A model generated the notes under the pieces. It was not told where the DNA came from. It did no database searches and saw nothing but the letters and a program-made list of their open reading frames with translations. A stretch of DNA of 64,000 nucleotides from Cryptomeria japonica (Eukaryota > Streptophyta > Pinopsida > Cupressales > Cupressaceae): the NCBI RefSeq assembly GCF_030272615.1, contig NC_081408.1, positions 310,474,383 through 310,538,382 of the forward strand, given 5' to 3'. The translations under genes were made by a program, and so were the position numbers. Positions 1-10,600 of the stretch are shown in pieces (the first letter of the stretch is position 1; each line of letters starts with the position of its first letter).

Positions 1-576
1 GAGAAGCATAATCTACAAAGTATATTGGCTTGTGGGGTTGAAAGGTAATCCATGCTAACAACACCACAATGCTTGAAAAGATCACCAAACTCAATACTAA
101 AACATAGAGCCATGTTATTATTATTTGGGATTTTCTCTTCTTCTTGTTGGTATTATTATCATTGATGTCAAGGGATGTCAAATGGTTGCAGAATTGTAGG
201 GAGTAGTCGCGATGTCAAGGGATGTCAAGAGGTTATAGATAAGCAAGTAGAAGTCACACATAACACGTAGGTTATGCTATGAATAACACGTCGTGTTATG
301 CTACGGGGGGTTGGACTAGACTCATTGTGTCTCCACATGTTGGTAGCAGCCACCAAGTCCCATGTTGAGATTTATACATTGTGAATTCTATGTGGCACCA
401 GTTTTTTGGTTTGTGTGTATTCGTGGGTTCTGCGGTGTGTTTGAATGCATCAAAGAGACCATGTAGGATAATAAGTGAATGAATAAAAGGCCATCTGAAA
501 ATCCCCACAACATTGAAAAGAATGATGCAGGAGTTGTGTGGGATAAATGTTTCATAGAGGTCGAAGAACCCCCCTG
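1..576. other. Intergenic DNA, no gene seen
   Basis: No recognisable coding region. A short direct repeat is visible at about 165-235, where the phrase gatgtcaagggatgtcaa occurs twice about 45 bp apart. A smaller one at 262-301 has two variants of an acacg/gttatgct phrase. Short open frames here have no family features and look like chance. Confidence 0.5.
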
Positions 577-1240
577 CTATCCCGTGAGATATCTGTCAAG
601 CTTTGGCTAACCATGCAGAACAAGAAAAGTCAAAGGGAATGTGTCCCTTTCTATCCCACACCATGCAAAGTGTGTGCATGATGTTGGTGTGGGATAATTG
701 CAAGCAGGGCATAGCGATCTCCGTTATCTCGTGACTTGCTTGAGTTGAGATTGAAGGTCTTGTGGGGAAACATAAGGAGATGCAAGAGATGTTTTCCCCC
801 ATCCTGCAGCACGATGGATGTGTGAAAGGTGACCATGCAAGGTTAAGAGGACAAATGAAGGATTTGGGATTCCCGCTATCCCACATCATCAAAGCATGAG
901 AAGCAATAGTCTTTCAGGACAACACAAGGAGACATGAGATATGTATGCCACTATCCCATGGTGCTAAGACAAGATGATGGTTGTGTAAGATAAGATAGTG
1001 AAGTGATTGAAGGATCTTGCTATCGTACAGCCTACATAAGGATGGAAAGAGGATCTCGTGGGGTAAGTTAATACAAAAATATGATGCATCTTGCCATCCC
1101 GCATGAGAAAATGGGCATATGAATGATGATGTGGGGCAAGTTAAAAGGCAAAATGGAGCGCATCTTGCCATCCCGCAGTGATAGAGTTTAAGGTCATCAT
1201 GACCATTAGAGGTGTTTTAGTTGACATTTGTGCATGCTGA
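577..1240. repeat. Diverged 74-bp tandem repeat, about nine units
   Basis: A ctatcccgtg/ccatcccgca-type phrase starts near 577, 651, 724, 799, 876, 951, 1020, 1094 and 1168, so the spacing is 69-77 bp. The parts between also recur in order: an acataaggaga-like phrase, a gatgatggttgtgtaag-like phrase and a gtggggaaac/gtggggtaag phrase. Units differ strongly from each other, so this is an old array. Apparent minus-strand reading frames across it come from its low stop density and are not supported as genes. Confidence 0.75.
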
Positions 1241-2157
1241 TAGGCACAAGGGTTTTAAATGGAAGTTGACTGACCTTGATCGAGTAATCTGACAAAGGAA
1301 ATGGAGACATATGGCTCCCTACTTGTCAATGAGAATATCTAATGTGTAGAAGTCGGTGACAGTGGAGTTTAGTATGGTATTTATCGATCTTGTTCAGGTA
1401 GGTCGACAGAGGATGGAAAATGCATTAATGGTGATCAAGTTGCAGGTAGGTTGTGTGGCTCAAGGAAGGATTCCAAATCATTTTGTTCAGAGAAATATTA
1501 CTAAACTTATTAATATAAGTACAGAGAATGATCGGAAGAAAGATTGGATGCATTTACTATAGGCGGCAAAACATGAGATCAAATTTAGGACATAAAATAA
1601 AATCTTGAGAGGTGCGAACCTCCAAGATAACTGAATTGAATAAAATATTCAAGTCTACAATAGAAGAAAAACATTTTGATGTGTACAAAGTTGAATGTAT
1701 CCAGTAGTAGATGTGGTGAGATTTGACGCTGGTAGGTGTAGCTATTGAAATAGAGACAAAGGTAGAAATTGAAATCTCTCACCAAGTTGTCTATGAAAAA
1801 TAGAGTGCACTGGAGAGAGACATACATCAAAATAGGAAGAGTAAGAAGAGAGAAAATAGAAGAAGAAATCTAGATAGAGGAAGAAAAAGAGATAGAGGAA
1901 GAAGGAGAAACAAAGAAGGAACTTCAACAGGTAGTGAAATTCATTCTCAACATTTGAGAAAATTGTAAGTGTTACAAAACTCATTTATAACAAGGTTTTG
2001 TCATTGCTTTGCAAAATTGATCAATCACTGTAAATATCTGAGTGGGTGCTCAGAGAAGGGGTAGGTTCTCCTTTGACTAGGGGTTGGTTCTCCTTGGGTT
2101 GGTCCCCTAAGGTTCAAGGGTTGGTTCTCCTTGGGTTGGCTCTTTAAACTTTGTAAT
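1241..2157. other. Intergenic DNA with short direct repeats
   Basis: No gene is supported. 1800-1925 is purine-rich (agaagaagaaa-type). At about 2055-2150 a phrase close to gggttggttctccttgggt occurs three times in a row, directly left of transposon TE-1. The reading frame at 1356-1562 has no recognisable feature. Confidence 0.45.
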
Positions 2158-2229
2158 CAGGTAAGTGCACAAAGATGGAGGACCAAAAAGATGCCAAAAA
2201 ACTTTTTGGCCCCCATCAAGCCCTTTGGT

Positions 2230-2360
2230 GCAAGACAAATAAGGCATGTACCCTATTTGGTGTGCACCAAATAGGTTTCACATGTCGAACCTAAGGTTTG
2301 GTCACACAAAATATTTTTGGCATGTGCCAAATAAGGCGAGTGCCAAATGGCATTGCATTT
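2230..2360. repeat. TE-1 left subterminal repeats
   Basis: Several copies of a motif with core GGCATGTGCC and an adjoining CAAAT/ATTTGG occur on both strands, for example near 2248, 2262, 2318 and 2340. The same motif recurs near the other side of the GA tract at 3737-3830. Arrays like this near the ends of plant DNA transposons usually bind the element's own DNA-binding protein; that role is inferred here. Confidence 0.6.
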
Positions 2361-2399
2361 TTTATAAGTGCATCTTCATTTTGAAAAGTACAAATTATC

Positions 2400-3525
2400 T
2401 TTCATTTTGACTCCATCTCTCTGAGACTTGAGAGGTGGATGGAGGGATTGTGAGAGAGAGAGAGACATAAGAGGTGGAGGGAGGGATGGTGAGAGAGAGA
2501 TGGCTAAGAGGTCGAGGGAGGAATGGTGAGAGATAGAGAGAGCCTAAGTGAGGAAGGGATGGAAGGAGAGTAAGAGACTAGAGAGAGAGAGGTGAAGAGA
2601 GGGAGAGGTGAAGAGAGGGAGAGAGGGAGAGAGGGAGAGAGGGAGAAAGAGAGATAACGAGAAAGGGAGAGAATGGGAGAGAGATATACCTAAGAGAGGA
2701 GGAGAGTGAAATGGAGAGGTAGAGCATGAGAGGGAGAGAGACTTAAAAGATAAAGAATGGGAGAGAAAGATAGATGGAAAGAGAGTTAGAGAGAGAGACT
2801 GTGGGAGGGGGAGAGGGAAAGAGAGCTAGAAGGAAAGAGAGAGACTTAAGAGAAAAAGAGAAACGCAGAGGGGAGAGAGGGAGGGAGAGGGATAGGGAGA
2901 GAATGGGAGAGAGATACACTTGAGAGAGGAGAGTGAGATAGAGAGATATAGGCTGAGAGGGAGAAAGACTTAAGAGAGAAAGAATGGGAGAGAAAGAGAA
3001 AGGGAAAGAGAGTTAGAGAGAGAGGGAGAGAGGGAATGAGATGAAGATAGAGAAAAAGAGTTAAAGGAAAAGAGAGAGAAATAATGGAAGAGAGAGATAT
3101 TTGAGAGAGGAGAGAGATATAGAGAAAGGATGAGAGGGAGAGAGATTTGAGAGAAAGAGAAAGGGAGCAAGATGGAGAGAGAGAAAGAGAGATAGAGGGA
3201 AAGAAAGAGACTTGAGAGAGGAGGAGAAAGGGAGAGAGAGGGGGAGGGAGAGGGAGATAATGGGAGAGAGACACCTAAGAGAGGGGAAGAGAGTGAGAGA
3301 TAGAGATACTTGAGAGATAGAGAGAAAGAGAGACCCCAAGTGAAAGAGGTAAAGAGAGGGATAGACCAAAGAGAGAGAGTGGGTGAGAGAGATGGGAAAG
3401 AGAGGGATAAATACCCGAGTGAGGGAAGGAAGTAGAGAGGGGGAGACCCTAAGAGAGATAGAGAAGTAGGGGTTAAGGAAGAGAGAGAGTGAATGCAGGG
3501 AAGAGACTAGAGAGATAATGTTGAT
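2400..3525. repeat. GA-rich (GAGA) low-complexity tract
   Basis: About 1.1 kb of almost pure purine on the plus strand, made of interrupted GAGAGA/GGGAGA units with longer-range phrases such as cctaagagaggagagtgaga. It lies inside TE-1. Serine/leucine-rich open frames on the minus strand across it are by-products of the CTCTCT repeat and are not genes. Confidence 0.9.
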
Positions 3526-3736
3526 ACAAGCATGCTGATTACTGAAATTTGACTAAGTCTAAAATTTTTATGAATACTCTAAAAACTAGAATCTGCATTA
3601 TGACTCCTAGAGATCTGGAACCACTCTCAAACATACTAAAAATATATACATAAAATATAACTTAAAGTAAATTATAAGAAAGAAAAAAGACAAATAGAAA
3701 TGTCACATATAGTTTATGCATATATTCGGAGAGAGG

Positions 3737-3832
3737 GAACCAAATAAGGCATGTGCCAAATGGTTTTTTAATTTTTTTCTCATTTGGCACATGCCAAATT
3801 TGGCGAGTGCCATTTTTGGTGTGCCAAACTTA
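3737..3832. repeat. TE-1 right-side subterminal repeats
   Basis: Copies of GGCATGTGCCAAAT and its reverse complement, plus a ggcgagtgccaaat variant, are clustered here and match the cluster at 2230-2360. They lie about 0.85 kb from the right terminus, so the arrangement is asymmetric. Confidence 0.6.
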
Positions 3833-4653
3833 TTGCCTTGAAAAATACCAAGCCAAAGTATTGTATTTTCCTTGGGCATCCAACCCAAAGGCTTTGAAGC
3901 TCTTCTCAGGCCCGAGACATGTTTTCCAACAAAATTAAATAAAACACCATACAATCATCAAGCTCTCTCTTAGCTATCCAACCATATATTTTTTTTCAAA
4001 TTTTGATAATGTTAAGGTCTTCATCCATAATTTATTTTGTTAGTGTGTCCGATTTTTGTCAAAAACCAACATGTCATATTTTGGCCATATATTTTTCCCC
4101 TTCTACAAAATTTTGAAAAAAATTACATTTTTAGAAACTAGACTCCATTCTACACAATTTAAAAAAAATTATAATTTTTAATTAGTTTTCACAAATTTTT
4201 TGGGGGGAGCGAGCTCAATTTTTGCTTTTTAGGATGTGTCCACTTAGGAAATTCATAAAAATTCAAATATTCATAAAAAAAAATTAGTCAAAAAATCTAG
4301 TGTAAACTTCAATGTGTTAGCTACTATCTCACTAGAGTGATTTGCAAAATTCTAAAAAAAAAGTGATGTTTTAGGGGCACCACATTTCGTGCTATGTTAT
4401 TTTTTTCTGAAAAAACAGGACCAATAAATGTGGTGCCCCTTTTTGAAACCCTTAATATCCCCTATTTTCAAAATAAATTAGTAGTTTAGAAAGTAGATTC
4501 AGAGCACTTCGACTTTTGTTCTTGTTGCATCTTCAAATTTTGTGTGTACCTATCTTCAATTTCTCGTCGAAGTTCAGACTTTACTAATTTTAGAGAAAAA
4601 AAAAAGTGGCATCTTAAGACCCCTTTTTGGACCCCATCTTTGTTCACTTACCC

Positions 4654-5610
4654 AATCTATTATTTACTGTGAGGCTGGATTGGAGCAATAGACTCCAACA
4701 ACTATTCTCACTAAGGTTTTTCCCACATTGGGTTTTCCTCGTAAATCTAGTGTTGTGGTTTGTTTTATGTGTGAGTGTGTATTCTTGATTAATTTGTAGT
4801 TTCGATATTAGCACACATAGCTTAAAGTTTTAAAATACGTAGATTCAACCCCCTCTCAGTGTTCATTTATGTTCTTCACTTCTTTCTTGTATGCTTTTGA
4901 AATATCTCTCATAGTGAGACTAAGGCTGAGATGCTTTGTTCCTGCTTGCATCTTCCATTAAAATTGCTTTAGCAACACTTTGGAATATGACTGACTACTC
5001 TACTTGTAATTTGAATGATTGTAGAGAAGAATGGTTTTGAACTACTCCTGCCATTGACATTTATATAAGATGGTGTGATGATGGTAAGCAACATTTTTTA
5101 GTAGTTTCCTTTTTACAAGGCAGCACAAGTTTTGTCTTAATGGGCTTTTATAGGCATTCATGTTGAGGTTTTTCTCTCTGGCTTTTCAATTGTGCTTCCT
5201 TTTGTCAGCAAAGTCTTAGAGAATAAGTAGCGTATCTATTGAGTGATCCACTATTTTATAAAGACAACACTTGAGGATGAAATGGTTGGTTTTCAAATGT
5301 TAGTGAAATAAGAATGGTAATATAGAGAATAGATTTCATATTAACTTTTGTTTTCAAATTCCATGGCTAAATGGTCCCTTGTTCCTTTTTTAGTTAATTT
5401 TTACAAAAATAACCTATGACAAAAAGAAAAAGTTTATTAGTGAGGAAGGATAAATGATTCTAGCTTCACTTTCTCTACCTTCATGACTACTTCAATTCAC
5501 AAAAATAAATGGCTACTTCAATTCACAAAAATATAAATTTGGAAATGCATAACAAGTTATTACTGAGAAACAAATATTTATTTTTTAATATAAAATAAAT
5601 ATCTTTGAAG
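4654..5610. other. LTR-like remnant and unassigned DNA
   Basis: 4680-4870 has the feel of a plus-orientation Copia LTR: an ordered gtttttcccacattgggttt phrase and an agattcaaccccctctcag phrase, both of which appear inverted in the LTRs near 24880 and 52800. TE-1 probably inserted into or beside it. The rest to 5610 has no gene that I can support. Confidence 0.4.
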
Positions 5611-7190
5611 TTTTTGTTTTTGATTAAGGATAAAATAGGTTTTGAGGGGACCCAAAACCCCTTACAATAGGCTTTGAAGGGACCTAAAACCCTCATATTT
5701 TACAAGGATCTAGAACCCCAATACTATGTTGCTAAAGGATACAATCTAGGACAATCAGTAGCCCAACCTCAACCAAATCACTAAAGAAAAAGAATTATAG
5801 AGCTAGCTGAAAAGAAAAGTAGGTCAAAGCCTTACACAAGAGATGACTAAATAAGAAATTCCAAGGGTTTTATCAAGGCTCGCTTAACCTTCAACAGAGA
5901 CCATGGGATTTTCCAAGCCCCTATATTCTAAACCTTTGTGTACAAAGATCCCAACATGAAAAGAATCAGATCCATGAGAATAAGAATTAAGTAATAATCT
6001 GGAACCAAGGGGTTTTGAAAGGCTCCCCAAACTTTCATGTTGGGTTTTGAAGTGGCTCCCAAAACCAATAAAAATAAGCCAATAGACACCATCCATTCAA
6101 AAGTCATCATCCTTCCAACAAAGCTCCTCTCCACCTCAATAGGATAGGGACCCACCTCTATGGGGGTTGGGAAGACATAAACCATCAACAAAAGAAGCAT
6201 GGCACCATAAAGTCATCTCATACCCCAGATAGCCAAAAGACAACATATCATCCGCTTCTCGACAACATAACCCAAATAGGGCACCATCAGATACTTGTTA
6301 CCATCTCCCAGCCTCCACCACAACACCCAACTCTACCTCAATAGGAGAGAGGTTATCTCTTCAATTCCACCCATCTCCACCTTAAGATAATTTTGGGCCA
6401 CCTCTATAAGGAAAACTAAATAAAAATATGGCTACAAGGGAGGGACCACTAGAAAAATTAAACTTGCAAAAGCATGGATGGACTAGAGAAGATAACCCTT
6501 CATCAAATGTTAAAAAAAGTCCAAAGGGAAAAGAGGGATCTATTTGAGACCATATATGACCTTTCAGAACAAAGATCCAACCTTTCCAACAATAGAAACA
6601 ACAAAAGAAACAAACATCCCCTCAAGACTCCTCAAGATATTAGTAATAAAGCCCTGACCTAGGGGGAAGAAAATAGATACAACAGCTCCAAAGACCACCA
6701 ATACACCAAAGAGGTACTGATCAGTAGAAAAACCACCAACAATGCCTTCATCAAGTATGATCCCAACATCCCTAAACCAAAATCCAAAACCTAGAAGAAC
6801 ATCCTTACAAAAACCTACACAACCTTTCCCACCAAATGTGAAAGCACAGGGAGAAAGGGCATATAAAAAGGGCAACCACAACCAAGAGCCGAGGAAAGAG
6901 TCATAAAGAGGAACCACAAAACCTCTGATAGAGTCCCAATCTACAAAAGCCCAAGCCATGCAACATCTACTACTCCCACCACACACCAATACAAAGGAGT
7001 GAGAGAAAAGACAAGCCTGAGCCACTACACTCCCCACCAAAACACATCTATCACCTAAACACAGACATGGGAAGGTGAACCCATTTTCATCATTGTCATC
7101 AGCATCTTCTTCACTTCCTTCGACCTCCCTTGAAACCCTTGCACTCCCTCCTGCCTTCACACTCTTCTTCCTCATTTCAAAATTCTAATA
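5611..7190 (-). mobile_element. Minus-strand retroposon with LINE-like 3' tail
   Basis: Read on the minus strand, this segment ends with a 3' tail (about 5611-5660) in which ggttttgggtccc, aaaacctatttt and ccttaatc follow one another. The same order of phrases ends the LINE at 20725-20768. A weaker copy of the tail phrase lies 40 bp further in. A 203-codon minus-strand frame (6564-7175) starts with an acidic, basic-rich leader and then becomes hydrophobic; I do not recognise it. The 5' limit is uncertain and I could not find a target duplication. It could be a 5'-truncated LINE subfamily or a SINE-like partner using the LINE tail. Confidence 0.5.
6564..7175 (-). CDS. Unrecognised 203-codon frame in retroposon
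   Basis: An ATG-to-stop frame of 203 codons inside the minus-strand retroposon. The first 30 residues are rich in K, R, E and D, including a stretch of acidic residues. The remainder is rich in G, F, V, L and C with no motif that I know. It may be an ORF1-like region or a 5' leader that is open by chance. No function is proposed. Confidence 0.25.
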   Translation of the reverse strand: MRKKSVKAGGSARVSREVEGSEEDADDNDENGFTFPCLCLGDRCVLVGSVVAQACLFSHSFVLVCGGSSRCCMAWAFVDWDSIRGFVVPLYDSFLGSWLWLPFLYALSPCAFTFGGKGCVGFCKDVLLGFGFWFRDVGIILDEGIVGGFSTDQYLFGVLVVFGAVVSIFFPLGQGFITNILRSLEGMFVSFVVSIVGKVGSLF

Positions 7191-7246
7191 TTTTCAACTG
7201 AATTTTATGTTGATAGTGGTATGTTGTGATGGTTAAGTTATGACAT

Positions 7247-7350
7247 TGTTGTTCTTGCCATCAAATTCCATTGGGGTGGTATTGTTGAATGTTGATGTTT
7301 TTATTCTTGTTATCAAGGATCAAACCCTGATTGGGTGGTAGTGTTGAATG
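7247..7350. repeat. Two-copy direct repeat
   Basis: The phrases ttcttgccatcaa...ttggggtggtattgttgaatgtt and ttcttgttatcaa...ttgggtggtagtgttgaatgtt lie about 65 bp apart and are clearly related. The second copy runs straight into the left arm of the hairpin at 7339. Confidence 0.55.
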
Positions 7351-7502
7351 TTTGTATGGTGATGAGGTCTCCCACTTGTGACCTCACTAGTTCATAGCTC
7401 CAGGTCAATAGCATTTAAAATAAAAGGGTAAATGCTATTGACCTAGAGCTATGAACTAGTGAGGTCACAAGTGGGAGACCTCATCACCATACAAACATTC
7501 AA

Positions 7503-7507
<5 letters not shown>
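7339..7507. repeat. 79-bp inverted repeat (hairpin)
   Basis: The left arm 7339-7417 is the reverse complement of the right arm 7429-7507 with a single mismatch (ccagg against cctag), separated by an 11-nt loop. A transcript or single strand would fold into a very stable hairpin. The right arm runs directly into an (AT)n tract. Confidence 0.9.

Positions 7508-7537
<30 letters not shown>
7507..7537. repeat. (AT)n microsatellite
   Basis: About 15 consecutive AT units directly follow the right arm of the 79-bp inverted repeat. Confidence 0.95.
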
Positions 7538-7539
<2 letters not shown>

Positions 7540-8780
7540 AAGACTAATAGTATAATAGGGAGATTTGTATATTCATATCATTTATTATTTAGTTTGTGTT
7601 TATTTTGAAAATAAAACTTTGATATATGCATATATAAAAATAAAAGTTGTAATCTTGTATGAAATTTAGCTCATTTTGCTAACATTTACCTATTGTTATA
7701 CACATACTAACTTGTACATAATTTATCTTTTATCCATATGTGCATACATTGTAATATATCAATCCATTATTTTTATTTAGTATACTTCTCCGTACACCTA
7801 CAATGATATAGCTATTATTCACTTTCCACAATATAGTTGTTATAGACTTGTCACAATATAAATCATTATACACCTAAATCTAATTGTTTGGCCTCTTAGA
7901 ATCACTTTTGTAGTCATAGACTTGACCATTCCCTCTTTAAAATAAAAATTCAAATTTGGGCACATTCAAGCCCTTTGTTTTCTTACCTTAACTTGCCTAG
8001 GTACACATTTTAAAAATTTGATGCTATGTGCTAGTATCTAAATTTATTTATAGCATTTATTTTAGACATTTAGAATCTAGAAGTCTTGTGCCATTCAAGA
8101 GCATTGAATGAGTGACTTAAACATTTGGTAGGTGAATGGAAAGGAGTAATAAAGTTACATGCATCATTATAGGGTCCTCACCTATTATTATTTTATCTTG
8201 TACACATTTTCACAATTGACTTAGGAGATCATGTCTTCTAGCAACATAATGATAACTATTCCAATAGATTTCTAGATATAGGTAGTTCAAGATATTAGAA
8301 AAGGTGAAACCCATAGAGATATAGCACAAGAATTATTTAAAAAAATAAATTTTACATATTTCTAGGTCAAATATATCAACACATGATATTTTTGCAATAA
8401 TTGATATGAACCAAGCTTACAAACTGAATCTTGTACAAATAATAATATATTTTGATCTCAAGGTGCATTACAAAATGTATTAATTTTATTATGATCATGA
8501 GACATCACCAATTCGAAATCTATATACAATTCATTCACTCTTCAACCACAACTAAGTACCATTATTTTATGACATTTATTTCTATACCTTTCAACGAATT
8601 TACTTTCACAAAATATATGGTCACAACTATCAACTATCATTCTATATTAATTTGTGCTTATTTGTATGCATTTGATTGGTTTCTCATTTAATAATATTCC
8701 AGGAAAAGTTTATTTTCCTTTTAATATTTCATAAACCTATCTAATCCTACTAGACCTAGTTTCACATTAGATTTTTCTCC
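7538..8780. other. AT-rich intergenic DNA
   Basis: Very AT-rich, with many TATA-like strings. The frame at 8452-8691 is biased to I, F, Y and T as expected of AT-rich chance frames. No gene or element end could be placed. Confidence 0.5.
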
Positions 8781-9021
8781 TTTGTTAGTGTAAAATATTG
8801 ATTTATCGATTTATACTACAAGTTAACCACTTCTTAGTTAGCTTAGGTAGTTGGAGAGATAGTGTAGTTACAAATTTGAATGAAGGTTTCCCTTTATTTT
8901 GAGGAAATCAATTCACTCAAATTCTTACATATGAACCTTTATGTTTGATAAATTCATCATCTCTTCACTGGCTTTCAATTTTCTTTCATTAATTTTATTT
9001 CATTTTTTCTCTAGCTTGATA

Positions 9022-9033
9022 TGGTATTAGAGC
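9022..9033 (+). other. Copia-1 primer-binding site (tRNA-Met-i)
   Basis: TGGTATTAGAGC differs by one base from TGGTATCAGAGC, the usual Copia site complementary to the 3' end of initiator tRNA-Met. It fixes the plus orientation of Copia-1 and places the 5' LTR immediately to its left. Confidence 0.75.
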
Positions 9034-10600
9034 CTTTCTTGATGTGAATGGAAACACATTCTAGTTGTTAGTGAGTTGCAAGAAAAAATTGAAGGTGAAT
9101 CTTTACATGTAGACTACAAATTGAAGGCATTGTAAGAAGAGATCTACAAAATCCATATGATATTAGCTTGATTTTATCAAATTCGATTTGACTAATGCAA
9201 AATTTTCAAATTGCCTTATGTTTACATTATTATTTAGTGGAGTTTGGTTCAAGTCAATTAAACTCTCATTTTGTGAAAATCATTTTTAAATTGTCTTTCA
9301 TTTTGTGTTTAAATTTTAGTCAATTTATCCAATTTTCTTAAAAATTGTCAAATCAACCAAAAGATTGCATTTATTCATAGTTGATTTGTTGAAATTTGTT
9401 TAATTTGATTGTATTTGCATGAAACGTTAGTGTCATTTGTGTTGGGTATAACAATATTATCCCAAAACCTTAATGAATTAGTGCCATTCAATTAACGATC
9501 TCTAAGGTTAGTGGCCAATGAATAGGATTCAACTACAAGTTAAAATCCTCTACACTTCAGGCTACTACACCTAAGTAGGTTTCCCTTTACAATACTTTAT
9601 GATCTCTTGCAAAATTTATCAAATATTGAAATTAAAGAAGACATAATTAAACCTTTAACTAGCTCTACTCTTTTTCATTTATCATTCACATTTCAATTGA
9701 GAAAACAATCAATTGTAAACCTAAGTATAAGAAAGTGGTTAATCTTTAGGGTTTAGTGGATCTGTTGATTTGGGAACCAACAATTTGCAGTGTCAACTTT
9801 GTGGTGAATGTGTAGAGATTGGAGTATCATGTAGAAAATTAATATATCTTTAATATCCTTTTTACTTCTCCCTATTATTTGATACTTTGGCATCACATTT
9901 TTTAGTTTGGCATAAGATTGACTAGATACCTTTGCGCTTTGGCTTGTTATTTGGTACCTTGGTATAATGTTTACAGGTTGGGAATCACATTTTCCAAATT
10001 GAACCCACATTTCCATACATTTGGACAAGTTCACTTCATCTCAATTAAGATCATCAAGAAACTAGTCTGGGCAGGAATGTTTGGAATTCAAGCTTACCTT
10101 TGTTTTTACCTCTAAAATTCAATCTTTCAAACTTTTGCTACCTTTGTTGGAAATTTGGATTTCTATTTGGAAAGAATTTATATTGTAAATTATGGATTTG
10201 AATCAATTACTATAAAATTCAACCATGGAGGGAGGGCCATTATTACTTGGAAAAATTTTAAATTGTTGAGATTAGAAAAAGTAGGGGGTGACATCATTTT
10301 GGTCACTTAAGCTTGTGGTCACATGCATTTTTAGCCATTGGTTCCATCCAACACAAGTGAGCTATAAAATCCATTCCATTATCCCGTCAATTTTTTTAAT
10401 TTATTTAATAATTTTAAAAAACAAATTGTAATATTTTCATTCAAAGGCATCTTAATGTTTTGTAATACAACTTTAGGCAAATAAGGAAAAACTGAAATTG
10501 ACATTGACATTGGGTGTTCCTATGTTGAGTGTAGTTCTTCTTCCTATATTTCCCTTTTACACTTCTAATTTTGTTGCAACAATCAACTAAAGAATGGGTT
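9034..10600 (+). other. Copia-1 leader region, no clear coding
   Basis: About 1.5 kb between the primer-binding site and the first gag-like blocks. It holds only short frames on both strands. A local direct repeat at 9865-9995 has two versions of a tatttggtac..ttggcat phrase. The leader is longer than usual for Copia, so older insertions may be hidden in it. Confidence 0.4.

Larger units (their letters stand above)
2158..4653. mobile_element. TE-1: non-autonomous DNA transposon
   Basis: The left end begins CAGGTAAGTGCACAAAGATGG. The reverse complement of the right end reads GGGTAAGTGAACAAAGATGG, and homology continues through a tccaaaaa...gatgcc stretch, giving an inverted repeat of about 33 bp. 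The flanks suggest a 3-bp target duplication AAT (2155-2157 and 4654-4656); a 4-bp reading AATC is also possible. No transposase is present. The interior holds subterminal repeats at both sides and a GA-rich tract. The right 650 bp resembles the right end of TE-2 (31605-41396), for example the ttagtagttt..aaa.tagatt phrase near 4478, so TE-1 was probably moved by a TE-2-like transposase. Confidence 0.75.

Noticed and set aside
296-1171. Several 61-98-codon minus-strand frames
   Set aside because: They fall on the diverged 74-bp repeat and have no recognisable feature.
2846-3369. Serine/leucine-rich minus-strand frames of up to 142 codons
   Set aside because: They are translations of the CTCTCT strand of the GA tract and overlap in several frames with the same composition.
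9753-10115. Opposing frames of 93 and 65 codons
   Set aside because: They overlap on opposite strands in the Copia-1 leader over a local direct repeat, with no known motif.
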